Assembly (NCBI RefSeq): GCF_029167105.1
Contig: NZ_JARFML010000002.1
Location: 186,001-250,000 of the forward strand
DNA: 64,000 nt
Direction: 5' to 3'
From: Bradyrhizobium yuanmingense
GTDB taxonomy: Bacteria > Pseudomonadota > Alphaproteobacteria > Rhizobiales > Xanthobacteraceae
The position numbers and the translations under genes are program-made. This document shows, piece after piece, positions 16,678 to 27,031 of this stretch (the stretch's first letter is position 1; the number at the start of each line of letters is the position of its first letter). The notes under the pieces are model-generated. The model was not told the origin of the DNA. It did not search any database and was given only the letters and a program-made list of their open reading frames with translations.

Positions 16678-17379
16678 ATGTTGACGCGCAAACAATACGA
16701 GCTTCTGCGGTTCATCAGCGAACGTCTGAAGGAAAGCGGCGTACCGCCGTCCTTCGACGAGATGAAGGATGCGCTCGACCTGCGCTCGAAGTCAGGCATC
16801 CATCGCCTGATCACTGCGCTCGAGGAGCGGGGCTTTATTCGCCGCCTGCCCAACCGTGCCCGTGCCATCGAGGTGATCAAGCTGCCCGAGCTCCAGGCCG
16901 CCGCCGGCAATCGCCGTGGCTTCACCCCGAGCGTGATCGAGGGCAATCTCGGCAAGGTGCGCGCGAGCTCCAGCCCGTCCGCGGACGAGGGCGAGCGCCC
17001 GGTCGCGGTGCCCGTGATGGGCCGCATCGCCGCCGGCACGCCGATCGAGGCGCTGCAGACCCGCAGCCACACGATCAGCGTGCCGCCGGACATGCTCGGC
17101 TCGGGCGAGCATTACGCGCTCGAAGTGCGCGGCGATTCGATGGTCGAGGCCGGCATCCTCGACGGCGACATGGCGCTGATCCAGCGCAACGAGACCGCCA
17201 ATACCGGCGACATCGTGGTGGCATTGATCGACGACGAGGAGGCCACGCTCAAGCGCTTCCGCCGCCGCGGCGCCTCGATCGCGCTCGAGCCCGCCAATGC
17301 CGCCTACGAGGTCCGCATTCTTCCGCCGAACCGCGTGAAGATCCAGGGCAAGCTGATCGGGCTTTACCGAAAGTACTGA
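16678..17379 (+). CDS. lexA: SOS-response repressor LexA
   Basis: 233 aa. The N-terminal winged helix-turn-helix spans residues 1-66 ([31 protein letters not shown]). The S24 self-cleavage domain has the A119-G120 scissile bond in GRIAAGTP, catalytic S154 in RGDSMVEAG and K192 in TLKRF. RecA-stimulated cleavage derepresses SOS genes. The ATG at 16678 fits the known family N terminus better than the TTG three codons upstream. A perfect SOS box lies upstream. Confidence 0.96.
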   Translation: MLTRKQYELLRFISERLKESGVPPSFDEMKDALDLRSKSGIHRLITALEERGFIRRLPNRARAIEVIKLPELQAAAGNRRGFTPSVIEGNLGKVRASSSPSADEGERPVAVPVMGRIAAGTPIEALQTRSHTISVPPDMLGSGEHYALEVRGDSMVEAGILDGDMALIQRNETANTGDIVVALIDDEEATLKRFRRRGASIALEPANAAYEVRILPPNRVKIQGKLIGLYRKY

Positions 17380-17761
17380 TACGGGAAGCATCAAGCGTCG
17401 CGCGCGCTTCGATCGGCATCGGCGATCCAGGATCGGAACGGATACTTGTCCGCTCCGGCTGGACGTTTTCTTGGTCCTGCGCCGGCTGTCCGGTCCATCT
17501 TCCCGCGAAATTCGCCCGCGCAGGCGCGCAGCCATTTCTGCTTCGCCGGTAGAGTTGTGCCGGCAGCGCTGATAGCTCCGGCCGAATGCAAGGACGCGAG
17601 GTTTGTTCCTATCGAATCCGGGAAAGATAATGTGATCGCGCGCTGCGGATGCGAGCCGCAGATTTGCCCATAACCGAGCAGAGCGTTGCAGGCTTCCACT
17701 CTGATAGAGGCCTGCGCCTCGAAAGAGACGCGGGTCGCTATCCCAGCATGAGGAGCACCCG
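17380..17761. other. Intergenic region after lexA
   Basis: 382 nt with no convincing gene; the short open frames on both strands lack ribosome-binding sites and normal composition. It presumably contains the promoter of the gene starting at 17762. No hairpin with a T-run was seen directly after lexA. Confidence 0.4.
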
Positions 17762-18196
17762 ATGTGTGACTACAGCTTGCATGCCGTCGCGACGCGCCCC
17801 GCCGAAGTCGGCGAGACGATCGTCACGACAACCTTCCGCGGCACCTCGACGCGCGGCTTCGCTTCCGAAGCCGATCCCTCCGTCGCGGTCTGTCTGCTGC
17901 CGGGGACGGAGCTCGCTTTCGCCGACAACGTCCGCTACGACAACCGCTGGATCTGGACGCGCACCGTGAACTCTCGCGTCGGCAAGTTCGGCAAGATCGA
18001 CCCGCACATTCCCGATCGCCATCATGACGCGATCGAATTCCCCGACGGCAAATACGTGCTGGTGACGCAGCTCGTCGAAGGCCAGCGCGCGACCGTGCTG
18101 CAATTGCCGGTGACGCAGCCAGCCCCCGAGCGCGAGCACAAGCTGCAGATCGTCGCCGACACGCGGCCCACCATCACGCGCCTGCCGATCGGCTGA
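17762..18196 (+). CDS. Conserved hypothetical protein starting MCDYSLHAV
   Basis: 144 aa with no signal peptide or membrane segment, so probably cytoplasmic. The sequence mixes beta-type segments (KYVLVTQLVEGQRATVLQL) with polar turns. I recall a family of rhizobial hypotheticals sharing the MCDYSL start but know no function. An AGGAG-like site (AGCATGAGGAGCACCCG) precedes the ATG. Confidence 0.7.
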   Translation: MCDYSLHAVATRPAEVGETIVTTTFRGTSTRGFASEADPSVAVCLLPGTELAFADNVRYDNRWIWTRTVNSRVGKFGKIDPHIPDRHHDAIEFPDGKYVLVTQLVEGQRATVLQLPVTQPAPEREHKLQIVADTRPTITRLPIG

Positions 18197-18412
18197 CGCC
18201 CTTCGGCCGAAAGGCCGAGCCCGGGATTGAAATGGCCGGCGCCGGCCGAGGCCGGCGAGCCCGGTGGGTTTGTGTTTCAGGACATTTGATCGGCGAGCCC
18301 GCCGCCGCGCCTTGTCGCCGCACGAAGTTTGGGCCGTCCTGCCTGAATTTGAACGTCCGCTCCGCAGCCAAATGACCGATGCTGCAGTGGTTTGAGGCGG
18401 CGGACAGGCTCG

Positions 18413-19354
18413 ATGAAGACCTTCATTCGCGTCGTTGAACTCTGGGTACCCGACCGGACGCGCATGCGGCTGGAATTCGGCGGCGGCCTCTACGACGAAG
18501 GGCTGTCCGCGTTCAAGGCCGTCAGCGAAGAGCTGCACTTCGGATATGACGAGGGACTTCCAGGCAAGGCCTGGGCCTGTGGTCACCCCGTCATCCTCAC
18601 GAAATTCGCCAACTCCTATTTCAAGCGGACCGACCAGGCCGCTGCGGCCGGCCTCACCTGCGGCGTGGCGGTGCCGGTGTTCGCGGGCGAATTTTTGCAA
18701 GCCGTGCTGGTGCTGTTCTGCGGCGACGACGAGGCGCACGTCGGCGCGATCGAACTCTGGCACAACGATCCTGATCTCTCGCACGAGATGGGGCTCGTCG
18801 ATGGCTATTACGGCACGGCGGACATGTTCGAATTCAACTCCCGCCACACCAGATTTCCGCGCGGCTTCGGCCTGCCCGGACGCACCTGGAAGGCGGGCCT
18901 GCCGCTGATCATCAAGGACCTGCACGACGCCAGGAGCTTCCTGCGCTGGGAGGACGCCGCCAAGGTCGGGATCAATCTCGGCGTCGGCGTGCCCTACCGA
19001 ACCGGCACCGACCAGACCTGGGTTCTGACATTCCTCTCCGCACAGGCAACGCCGATTGCGCGACGCTTCGAGATCTGGGTCCCGAATGAGGACCGTTCGG
19101 CGCTGGCCTTTCGCGCCGGCGATTGCAGCGCGCAGACCGACCTCGCTGCACGCTATACGGCGCAGTCCATCGCCAGGGGCGAAGGCAGCATCGGCGGCGC
19201 CTGGGCCGCCGGCATGCCCGCGCTCAACGATGATCTCACCCGTGACGGCTCGATCGCCGGCTCCGAAGCCTGCGCAGCCGGGCTGAGCCGAATGGTGGCC
19301 CTGCCGGTCATCGGCAACGGAAGGCTTGACGCCGTGCTGGCCTGGTATTTGTGA
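18413..19354 (+). CDS. Tandem GAF-domain-like protein
   Basis: 313 aa, soluble. Two or three related GAF-like units can be seen. Each contains an ELWVPD or EIWVPNEDRSAL strand, a GLPGKAWA or GLPGRTWKAG loop and an AAGLTCGVAVPV or KVGINLGVGVPY strand, and the last unit ends AAGLSRMVALPVIGNGRLDAVL. No output domain (kinase, GGDEF, HTH) is attached, so it may be a stand-alone ligand or redox sensor acting on a partner protein. The start at 18413 (MKTFIRVVELW) was chosen over one seven codons earlier. It ends 6 nt from the convergent comEC stop. Confidence 0.75.
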   Translation: MKTFIRVVELWVPDRTRMRLEFGGGLYDEGLSAFKAVSEELHFGYDEGLPGKAWACGHPVILTKFANSYFKRTDQAAAAGLTCGVAVPVFAGEFLQAVLVLFCGDDEAHVGAIELWHNDPDLSHEMGLVDGYYGTADMFEFNSRHTRFPRGFGLPGRTWKAGLPLIIKDLHDARSFLRWEDAAKVGINLGVGVPYRTGTDQTWVLTFLSAQATPIARRFEIWVPNEDRSALAFRAGDCSAQTDLAARYTAQSIARGEGSIGGAWAAGMPALNDDLTRDGSIAGSEACAAGLSRMVALPVIGNGRLDAVLAWYL

Positions 19355-19360
19355 TCCGCG

Positions 19361-21640
19361 TCAATCGTCGGCCTGCAGGTCGGTTTCCGATGGCGTTGCA
19401 TCCCGGTAGCGGGGCACGGCCGCCTTCGGCACGAGGCTGCCATCGAAATCCCCCTCGCCGGCGCCGGCCGGCAGCCAGGGACGGCTTGCCCCTCTCGCCC
19501 TCACCGCCTGCACCGAAAAACCCTCTCCGCTTCGCGTCAGAGCCAGTGCGCCCTGACTGGCAAGACGGGCCCGATCGACCACCATCGCCGCGCAATCGGA
19601 CGGCGCGGGCCGCGCCGTCACCACCAGCGCGGCGCGGCTGCAATCATCGGCCAGCGCGTCGATGCGCGTCGCCAACGCGATCAGTCGTCCGTCCGCGAGC
19701 GGCGCCACGCAGCCGGACTCGTCGCACGACACCCCGCTCGCCAACGAGGCGTTGCCGGCATCGCGCGGATCGGCATCGGCAGCCAACCACTCCTTCAGCA
19801 GGAAGCTGTCCTTGCCGGCGCGGATCACCTGCAAGCGCCCATCCCCGCCCCGGACCGCGACGCTGGCGCCATCCCCGGCAATCAGGATATCGGGCTGCCG
19901 CACCGACAGTCCCCAGAGGATCGCTGCCAGCAGCACCAGGGCGCCGGACCAGCGCAAGGGCGTGCGCAACAGCCCCATCACGATGAGCCCGAGGCTCGCC
20001 GCGATCAGCGGCGCGATCCCGAAGGCGGGAATGCGGCCGACCGCTCCCGGCAGAGCAGCCACCCAGCGCGCGACCAGCACCATCCACTCGATGCCGATCC
20101 CCATCAACCACCAGAACACGCTGTCGAGCCCGAAGGGTGCTGCCAGCAGTCCGAGCAGCCCGGCCGGCATCACCAGCGCCGAGACCACCGGCATGGCGCC
20201 GAGATTGGCGAGCACGCCGTAGGGCGTCACGCGATGGAAGTGGAAGGCGGCGTAGGGCGTGGTCGCGAGCCCTGCGATCAGCGAGGCCAAAAACAGCATC
20301 GCGATCTCGCGGCCGCCCCACAACGCGATCCGCGCCGTCGCGGAATGATCGGGCGCGGCGAGCAGGTTCGGCATACCGATCTGCACCAGCGCCACCAGCC
20401 CGAGCGTTGCCGCAAACGACATCTGGAAGCTCGGATGCACCAACGCTTCGGGCGCGACCGCGAGCACGATCAGCGCCGCCACCGCCAGCGTGCGGAAGGT
20501 GATGGCGCGGCGGTCGACCATCACGGCGATCAGTACCACCGCCGTCATGAAGAAAGATCTTTGCGTCGCGACCTCCGCGCCCGACAGCAGAAGATAGAAC
20601 GCCGCCGCGACCAGCGCCGCCGCCGCCGACCATTTCTTGATGGCAGAGCCGGCCGCCAGCCCCGGGATCAGGGCCAGCAGCGCGCGCACCGCGAAGAAGA
20701 CGACGCCAGCGACGACCGCCATGTGATAGCCGGAGATGGACAGCACATGACCGAGTCCCGAGACGAACATGGCATCGTTGACGGGCGCGGTGATCGCATC
20801 GCGCCGCCCCGTGAGCAGCGCGGTCGCAACCGCGCGGTTGTCGCCTTCGAGCGTTGCGCGGATGCGCGCATCGATCGCGTCGCGCAGGCCCTGCATGAAG
20901 GCGGCATAGCGCAGCCGCAGGCCGCCGGCATCCGGCGGTGTGGACGCCGTGATCGCGCCCATCACGAAGCCGGAGGCGCCGATGCCCTGGAAGAACATGT
21001 CGCGCGAGAAATCGTAGCTGCCGGGGCGCACCGGCGAGATCGGCGGCATCAGCCGCGCCTTCAATTGCACGAAGCTGCCGACCTCCGGTGCCGTGCCCTT
21101 GCGCACCGAGAGGCGGACGCGCTCGAGCTTGACGTCGCTGCGCTGCGCCTCCATCGCGCTGACGCGCAGCACGAAGCGATCGGTGCGCTCGCGGATGTCG
21201 CGCGCTTCCACGAAGCCCGACAGCGACACCGAATAGAGCGGTTTTGCCAAAACGGTGTGCGCGATACGCGCGGTCTTCCAGGTCGCCACGGCAAAACCAG
21301 CAGCGACCGCCGCGAGCATGATGGCGGGCGCAAACAGCCGGCTCCGCCGGAGCAGCACCGCGCCGAGCATCAGCGCGATGGCCGTGGCGGCAACCACCCA
21401 CAGCACCGGCTCATGATCGGCGGCGAAGTAAAGCGCAATGCCGCCGCCAAACGCTACCGGCACCCATGGCAACAGCCGGCCAGGCCCGGCCTCGGCCCGC
21501 GCCCATTGGCGCAGCGTGTCGACGATCGCCGGCCAGATGCCAAAGCCTGCCGGCACAAAGCCGCCGGCCGGGGCGGCGCGGCCGACCGGCCACGTCCCGG
21601 CAACTCCCTGGGACCGTCCTGGCCGGCCCGGCTCCGCCAT
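19361..21640 (-). CDS. comEC: ComEC/Rec2-family DNA-uptake channel protein
   Basis: 759 aa. N-terminal hydrophobic segments and a DUF4131-type extracytoplasmic domain (about residues 60-210) precede the Competence domain. That domain has the signature GHVLSISGYHMAVVAGVV near 290 and many membrane helices up to about 570. The C-terminal 190 residues form a soluble region, but the HxHxDH zinc motif of the metallo-beta-lactamase nuclease seen in Gram-positive ComEC is absent. The protein would transport single-stranded DNA; whether this strain is competent is unknown. Confidence 0.9.
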   Translation of the reverse strand: MAEPGRPGRSQGVAGTWPVGRAAPAGGFVPAGFGIWPAIVDTLRQWARAEAGPGRLLPWVPVAFGGGIALYFAADHEPVLWVVAATAIALMLGAVLLRRSRLFAPAIMLAAVAAGFAVATWKTARIAHTVLAKPLYSVSLSGFVEARDIRERTDRFVLRVSAMEAQRSDVKLERVRLSVRKGTAPEVGSFVQLKARLMPPISPVRPGSYDFSRDMFFQGIGASGFVMGAITASTPPDAGGLRLRYAAFMQGLRDAIDARIRATLEGDNRAVATALLTGRRDAITAPVNDAMFVSGLGHVLSISGYHMAVVAGVVFFAVRALLALIPGLAAGSAIKKWSAAAALVAAAFYLLLSGAEVATQRSFFMTAVVLIAVMVDRRAITFRTLAVAALIVLAVAPEALVHPSFQMSFAATLGLVALVQIGMPNLLAAPDHSATARIALWGGREIAMLFLASLIAGLATTPYAAFHFHRVTPYGVLANLGAMPVVSALVMPAGLLGLLAAPFGLDSVFWWLMGIGIEWMVLVARWVAALPGAVGRIPAFGIAPLIAASLGLIVMGLLRTPLRWSGALVLLAAILWGLSVRQPDILIAGDGASVAVRGGDGRLQVIRAGKDSFLLKEWLAADADPRDAGNASLASGVSCDESGCVAPLADGRLIALATRIDALADDCSRAALVVTARPAPSDCAAMVVDRARLASQGALALTRSGEGFSVQAVRARGASRPWLPAGAGEGDFDGSLVPKAAVPRYRDATPSETDLQADD

Positions 21641-21763
21641 TCCCCTGCACCTTACGATACGCGACGGCTGCGGAGGCTACCGGACCGTGCGGCGGCGCGA
21701 ATAGCGGTACGGATCGGGAACAGGCGACGAGCGCCCTACTTTTCCTCTTTCATCACGCCCTGG

Positions 21764-22150
21764 CTAGATCAGCGGCGCCTGCGACGAGGCGTGGTGATTG
21801 ACGATCTTCCAGTCGCCGTCCTCGCGGATGATGACCCAGCTCATCTTCACCACGAGATCGTCCCGCTCGCCGGCGAGGTCGAACGAGATGGTCGCGGCCA
21901 TGTTGATCAGATCAGGACCTGCCTGCGCTGCGCTCACGTCGGAGAAGGTCGCGCTCGGTCTCCCCCAGCGCGGCAGGCCGTTGAAATAGTCGGCGACGCC
22001 ATCCCGGCCGCGATAGAGCTTCGGATTGGAGCCGAAGAAGAACGCGTTCTTCGCATAGAGCGACGACAGCGTGGCCGCATCGAGCGTCGCGAAGCCGGCG
22101 CACCATTTCGCGATGATGGCGGAAACGATGGCGTCGGCGTCGCTGCTCAT
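21764..22150 (-). CDS. SnoaL/NTF2-like fold protein (DUF4440/SgcJ type)
   Basis: 128 aa. The cone-shaped NTF2 fold is indicated by the N-terminal helix (IVSAIIAKWCAGFATLD), LYAKNAFFFGSNP, GRDGVADYFNGL and the final strand WVIIREDGDWKIVNHHAS. Family members are small enzymes or ligand-binding proteins, so no reaction can be assigned. It follows glnS after 19 nt on the same strand and may be co-transcribed. Confidence 0.78.
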   Translation of the reverse strand: MSSDADAIVSAIIAKWCAGFATLDAATLSSLYAKNAFFFGSNPKLYRGRDGVADYFNGLPRWGRPSATFSDVSAAQAGPDLINMAATISFDLAGERDDLVVKMSWVIIREDGDWKIVNHHASSQAPLI

Positions 22151-22169
22151 GCCCTTACCTCAGCCCTTT

Positions 22170-23846
22170 TCAACCCTTGGCGACTTCCTTCGCGAACGTG
22201 TCGCGCAGGCCGATCGTGCGGGAGAACACCGGCTTGTCCGGCGTCGAGTCCTTGTCGCACACGAAATAACCCTGGCGCTCGAACTGCATGGGCTCGGTCG
22301 CATTGCTGTCCGCAACGGACGCCTCGACCCGCGCCTCAGTGAGGATCTCGAGCGAGTTCGGATTGAGGTCGGCCGCGAAGTTCGAAGCGTCCGGGCTCGG
22401 ATTGGCGAACAGCTGGTTGTAGATGCGGATCTCCGCCGGCTTGGATGCCGCCGCCGGCAGCCAGTGCATGGTCGCCTTGACCTTGCGGCCGTCGGGCGCA
22501 TTGCCGCCCTTGGTCGCGGGATCATAGGTGCAGCGCAGCTCCACCACCTCGCCCTTGTCGTTCTTGATCACGCCGGTGCATTTGACGAAATAGGCGTAGC
22601 GCAGCCGCACCTCGTTGCCAGGCGACAGGCGAAAGAACTTCTTCGGCGGGTTCTCCATGAAGTCGTCCTGCTCGATATAGAGCTCGCGGCCGAACGTGAT
22701 CTTCCGCGTGCCGGCCGAGGGATCGTCGGGATGATTGATCGCCTCGAGCTCCTCGGTCTGCCCTTCCGGATAATTCTCGATCACCACCTTGAGCGGCTTC
22801 AAGACCGCCATGCGCCGCTGCGCCGTGCGGTTCAGTTCCTCGCGGATGCAGAACTCCAGCATGCCGACATCGACGACGCTGTTGGCCTTGGCGACGCCGA
22901 TGCGCTTGACGAACTCGCGCAATGCGGCCGGCGGCACGCCGCGGCGGCGCATGCCCGCCATGGTCGGCATGCGCGGATCGTCCCAGCCCGCGACATGGCC
23001 GTCGCGGACGAGCTGGGTCAGCACGCGCTTGGACAGCAGCGTGTAGGTCAAATTGAGCCGCGCGAATTCGTACTGATGCGGCTGCGAGGGCACCGGCAGC
23101 TTCTCGATGAACCAGTCGTAGAGCGGCCGGTGATCCTCGAACTCCAGCGTGCAGATCGAATGCGTGATGCCTTCGATGGCATCCGACTGGCCGTGGGCAT
23201 AGTCGTAGCTCGGATAGATGCACCATGCGTTGCCGGTGCGCGGATGGTGCGCATGCAGGATGCGGTACAGCACGGGATCGCGCAGGTTGATGTTGCCCGC
23301 GGCCATGTCGATCTTGGCCCGCAGCACGCGCGCGCCGTTGGGGAATTCGCCCGCCTTCATGCGGCGGAACAGGTCGAGATTCTCCTCCACGCTGCGGTCG
23401 CGGAACGGCGAATTCTTGCCGGGCTCGGTCAGCGTGCCGCGCGTGAGGCGGATCTCTTCCTGGGTCTGGTCGTCGACATAAGCGAGGCCGTCCCGGATCA
23501 GCTTCTCCGCCCATTCGTACAGACGGTCGAAATAATCCGAGGCGAAGAACAGGTTCTTGCCCCAGTCGAAGCCGAGCCAGCGCACATCGGCCTGGATGGA
23601 ATCGATATATTCCTGCTCTTCCTTGACCGGATTGGTGTCGTCGAAGCGCAGGTGGCAGCGGCCCGGAAACTCCTGGGCGACGCCGAAGTTGAGTGCGATC
23701 GACTTGGCGTGGCCGATGTGCAGATAGCCGTTCGGCTCCGGCGGGAACCGGGTCACGATCTCCTTGTATTTGCCCTGATCGAGGTCGGCCTGGATGATGT
23801 CACGAATGAAATCGCGCCCAACCTCAGCTGCCACCGGTTCTGTCAT
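22170..23846 (-). CDS. glnS: Glutaminyl-tRNA synthetase
   Basis: 558 aa class I synthetase. The HIGH motif is in [18 protein letters not shown] and the KMSKS-equivalent is LLSKRVL. GlnRS-type features include [23 protein letters not shown] and an anticodon-binding beta-barrel domain ending [12 protein letters not shown]. It charges tRNA-Gln directly. Many alphaproteobacteria instead use GluRS plus GatCAB, so its presence beside gltX, divergently transcribed, is notable. Confidence 0.95.
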   Translation of the reverse strand: MTEPVAAEVGRDFIRDIIQADLDQGKYKEIVTRFPPEPNGYLHIGHAKSIALNFGVAQEFPGRCHLRFDDTNPVKEEQEYIDSIQADVRWLGFDWGKNLFFASDYFDRLYEWAEKLIRDGLAYVDDQTQEEIRLTRGTLTEPGKNSPFRDRSVEENLDLFRRMKAGEFPNGARVLRAKIDMAAGNINLRDPVLYRILHAHHPRTGNAWCIYPSYDYAHGQSDAIEGITHSICTLEFEDHRPLYDWFIEKLPVPSQPHQYEFARLNLTYTLLSKRVLTQLVRDGHVAGWDDPRMPTMAGMRRRGVPPAALREFVKRIGVAKANSVVDVGMLEFCIREELNRTAQRRMAVLKPLKVVIENYPEGQTEELEAINHPDDPSAGTRKITFGRELYIEQDDFMENPPKKFFRLSPGNEVRLRYAYFVKCTGVIKNDKGEVVELRCTYDPATKGGNAPDGRKVKATMHWLPAAASKPAEIRIYNQLFANPSPDASNFAADLNPNSLEILTEARVEASVADSNATEPMQFERQGYFVCDKDSTPDKPVFSRTIGLRDTFAKEVAKG

Positions 23847-24001
23847 TACGAAAATCCTGTAGGGAAATCAGCGGTCCTTCTGCCAAATTCGCGTGGCCGC
23901 GCCAAGAGCATAAGCAAGGCCTGCCGGGTCCGCCGTCGCCCTTTAGTTATGTCCCGTTCCTGCTATACACCACCGCCTCCAATGCATAGGCCCTGCCAAG
24001 A

Positions 24002-25429
24002 ATGTCCGATTCCGTCGTCACGCGCTTCGCTCCCTCGCCGACCGGCTTCCTCCATATCGGGGGCGCCCGCACGGCGCTATTCAACTGGCTCTATGCCAAG
24101 AAGCACGGCGGCAAGATGCTGCTGCGGATCGAGGACACCGACCGGGAACGCTCCACGGAGGCGGCGATCGGCGCCATCCTCGACGGGCTGAAGTGGCTCG
24201 AGCTCGGCTGGGACGGCGAGGTGATCTACCAGTTCGCCCGCGCCGCCCGGCACCGTGAGGTCGCCGAGCAGCTGCTGGCCGACGGCAAGGCCTATCGCTG
24301 CTACGCCACCGCCGAGGAGCTTGCCGCCATGCGCGAGAAGGCGCGCAGCGAGGGGCGCACCCGCCTCTATGACGGCATGTGGCGCGACCGCGACCCGGCG
24401 ACGGCTCCGAGCGAGGTCAAGCCCACCATTCGCCTGCGCGCGCCGCAGACCGGCGAGACCGTGATCGAGGACCAGGTCCAGGGCCGCGTGGTCTGGCAGA
24501 ACGAGAACCTCGACGATCTCGTCCTGCTGCGCGGCGACGGCAACCCGACCTACATGCTCGCCGTGGTGGTCGACGACCACGACATGGGCGTCACCCATGT
24601 AATCCGCGGCGACGATCACCTGATCAACGCCGCCCGCCAGAAGCAGATCTACGATGCGATGGGCTGGGCGCTGCCCAGCATGTCCCATATCCCGCTGATC
24701 CACGGCCCGGACGGCTCGAAACTGTCCAAGCGGCATGGCGCACTCGGCGTCGATGCCTATCGCGCCATGGGGTACCTGCCAGCTGCGCTGCGCAACTACC
24801 TCGTTCGGCTCGGCTGGAGCCACGGCGACCAGGAGATCTTCTCGACCGAGGAGATGATCGGCGCGTTCGATCTCGCCAGCGTCGGTCGCGCCGCCGCCCG
24901 CTTCGATTTCGCCAAGCTGGAAAACCTCAACGGCCACTACATCCGTCACACCGACGATCAATCGCTCGTGAGGATGTTCGAGGACGTGCTGGACCACATC
25001 GTGCCGAGCCGCGACGAGATCAAGGCCAAGTTAAACGACACCACGCGCGCGCAGCTGCTCAAGGCCATGCCGGCCCTGAAGGAGCGCGCCAAGACGTTGA
25101 TCGAGCTGATCGACGGCGCCCATTTCATCTTCGCCGACCGGCCGCTGGCGCCGGATCCCAAGGCGCAGGCGCTGTTGACGCCCGAGAACCGCAAGCTGAT
25201 CGGCCAGCTTCATTCCGCGCTGGAGAAAGTCGAGACGTGGAGCGGCACCACCACGGAAGCGGCGCTGCGCGCCTTTGCCGAGGAAAATAGTCTCAAGCTC
25301 GGCGCAGTCGCCCAGCCGCTTCGGGCGGCGCTCACCGGACGGACGACGTCCCCTGGTATATTTGAGGTTTTGGACGTGCTGGGGCGACAGGAAAGCCTCG
25401 GCCGGCTCATGGATCAGTCTACGACGTAA
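24002..25429 (+). CDS. gltX: Glutamyl-tRNA synthetase
   Basis: 475 aa class I synthetase. [20 protein letters not shown] carries the HIGH-type motif and [10 protein letters not shown] the KMSKS-type motif. [11 protein letters not shown] and [15 protein letters not shown] are typical of GluRS, and the C-terminal helical anticodon-binding domain is complete ([15 protein letters not shown]). It starts 155 nt from the divergent glnS and is followed by gltA after 144 nt. Confidence 0.95.
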   Translation: MSDSVVTRFAPSPTGFLHIGGARTALFNWLYAKKHGGKMLLRIEDTDRERSTEAAIGAILDGLKWLELGWDGEVIYQFARAARHREVAEQLLADGKAYRCYATAEELAAMREKARSEGRTRLYDGMWRDRDPATAPSEVKPTIRLRAPQTGETVIEDQVQGRVVWQNENLDDLVLLRGDGNPTYMLAVVVDDHDMGVTHVIRGDDHLINAARQKQIYDAMGWALPSMSHIPLIHGPDGSKLSKRHGALGVDAYRAMGYLPAALRNYLVRLGWSHGDQEIFSTEEMIGAFDLASVGRAAARFDFAKLENLNGHYIRHTDDQSLVRMFEDVLDHIVPSRDEIKAKLNDTTRAQLLKAMPALKERAKTLIELIDGAHFIFADRPLAPDPKAQALLTPENRKLIGQLHSALEKVETWSGTTTEAALRAFAEENSLKLGAVAQPLRAALTGRTTSPGIFEVLDVLGRQESLGRLMDQSTT

Positions 25430-25573
25430 GTCGACCATGCGTGCGGCGATCTTGCAGCGCACATAGCAATAATATACCCATCTCCCCCACATTCTGGAAC
25501 ATCCGGCCTGCCCCCATGATCGCCCTGGGGGTCTCCGGCTCCGGCCCGTTTCACCACACATCGGGGACCTCTG

Positions 25574-26878
<1,305 letters not shown>

Positions 26879-26905
26879 GTCCGGACTTTATCGTCCTGCG
26901 AAACG

Positions 26906-26932
26906 GCGTCACCCCACGGGTGACGCTGTTTT
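26906..26932 (+). terminator. Intrinsic terminator of gltA
   Basis: A perfect 9-nt stem (GCGTCACCC/GGGTGACGC) with a 3-nt loop is followed by TGTTTT and a further T-rich run. It begins 28 nt after the gltA stop. Confidence 0.85.
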
Positions 26933-27031
26933 CATTTTGCGTGCCGTCCGGATGGCCGGCATGATTTCCTTTCAATCTACGCGAGTTTTCTGGCATGCTG
27001 CATCCGTGGTCGCGAAGCCCGGAGACCGGTC

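Noticed and set aside
17391..17699. Minus-strand 102-codon frame after lexA
   Set aside because: No ribosome-binding site or family features, and composition like noncoding DNA.
20234..22342. A 702-codon plus-strand frame opposite comEC
   Set aside because: Arg/His-rich composition and full overlap with a well-supported comEC gene mark it as a shadow.
22071..24191. A 706-codon plus-strand frame opposite glnS
   Set aside because: It mirrors glnS in antisense and has no domain signature.
25441..25500. TTGCAG...TATACC considered as the gltA promoter
   Set aside because: Spacing is only 15 nt and both hexamers are weak, so no call was made.
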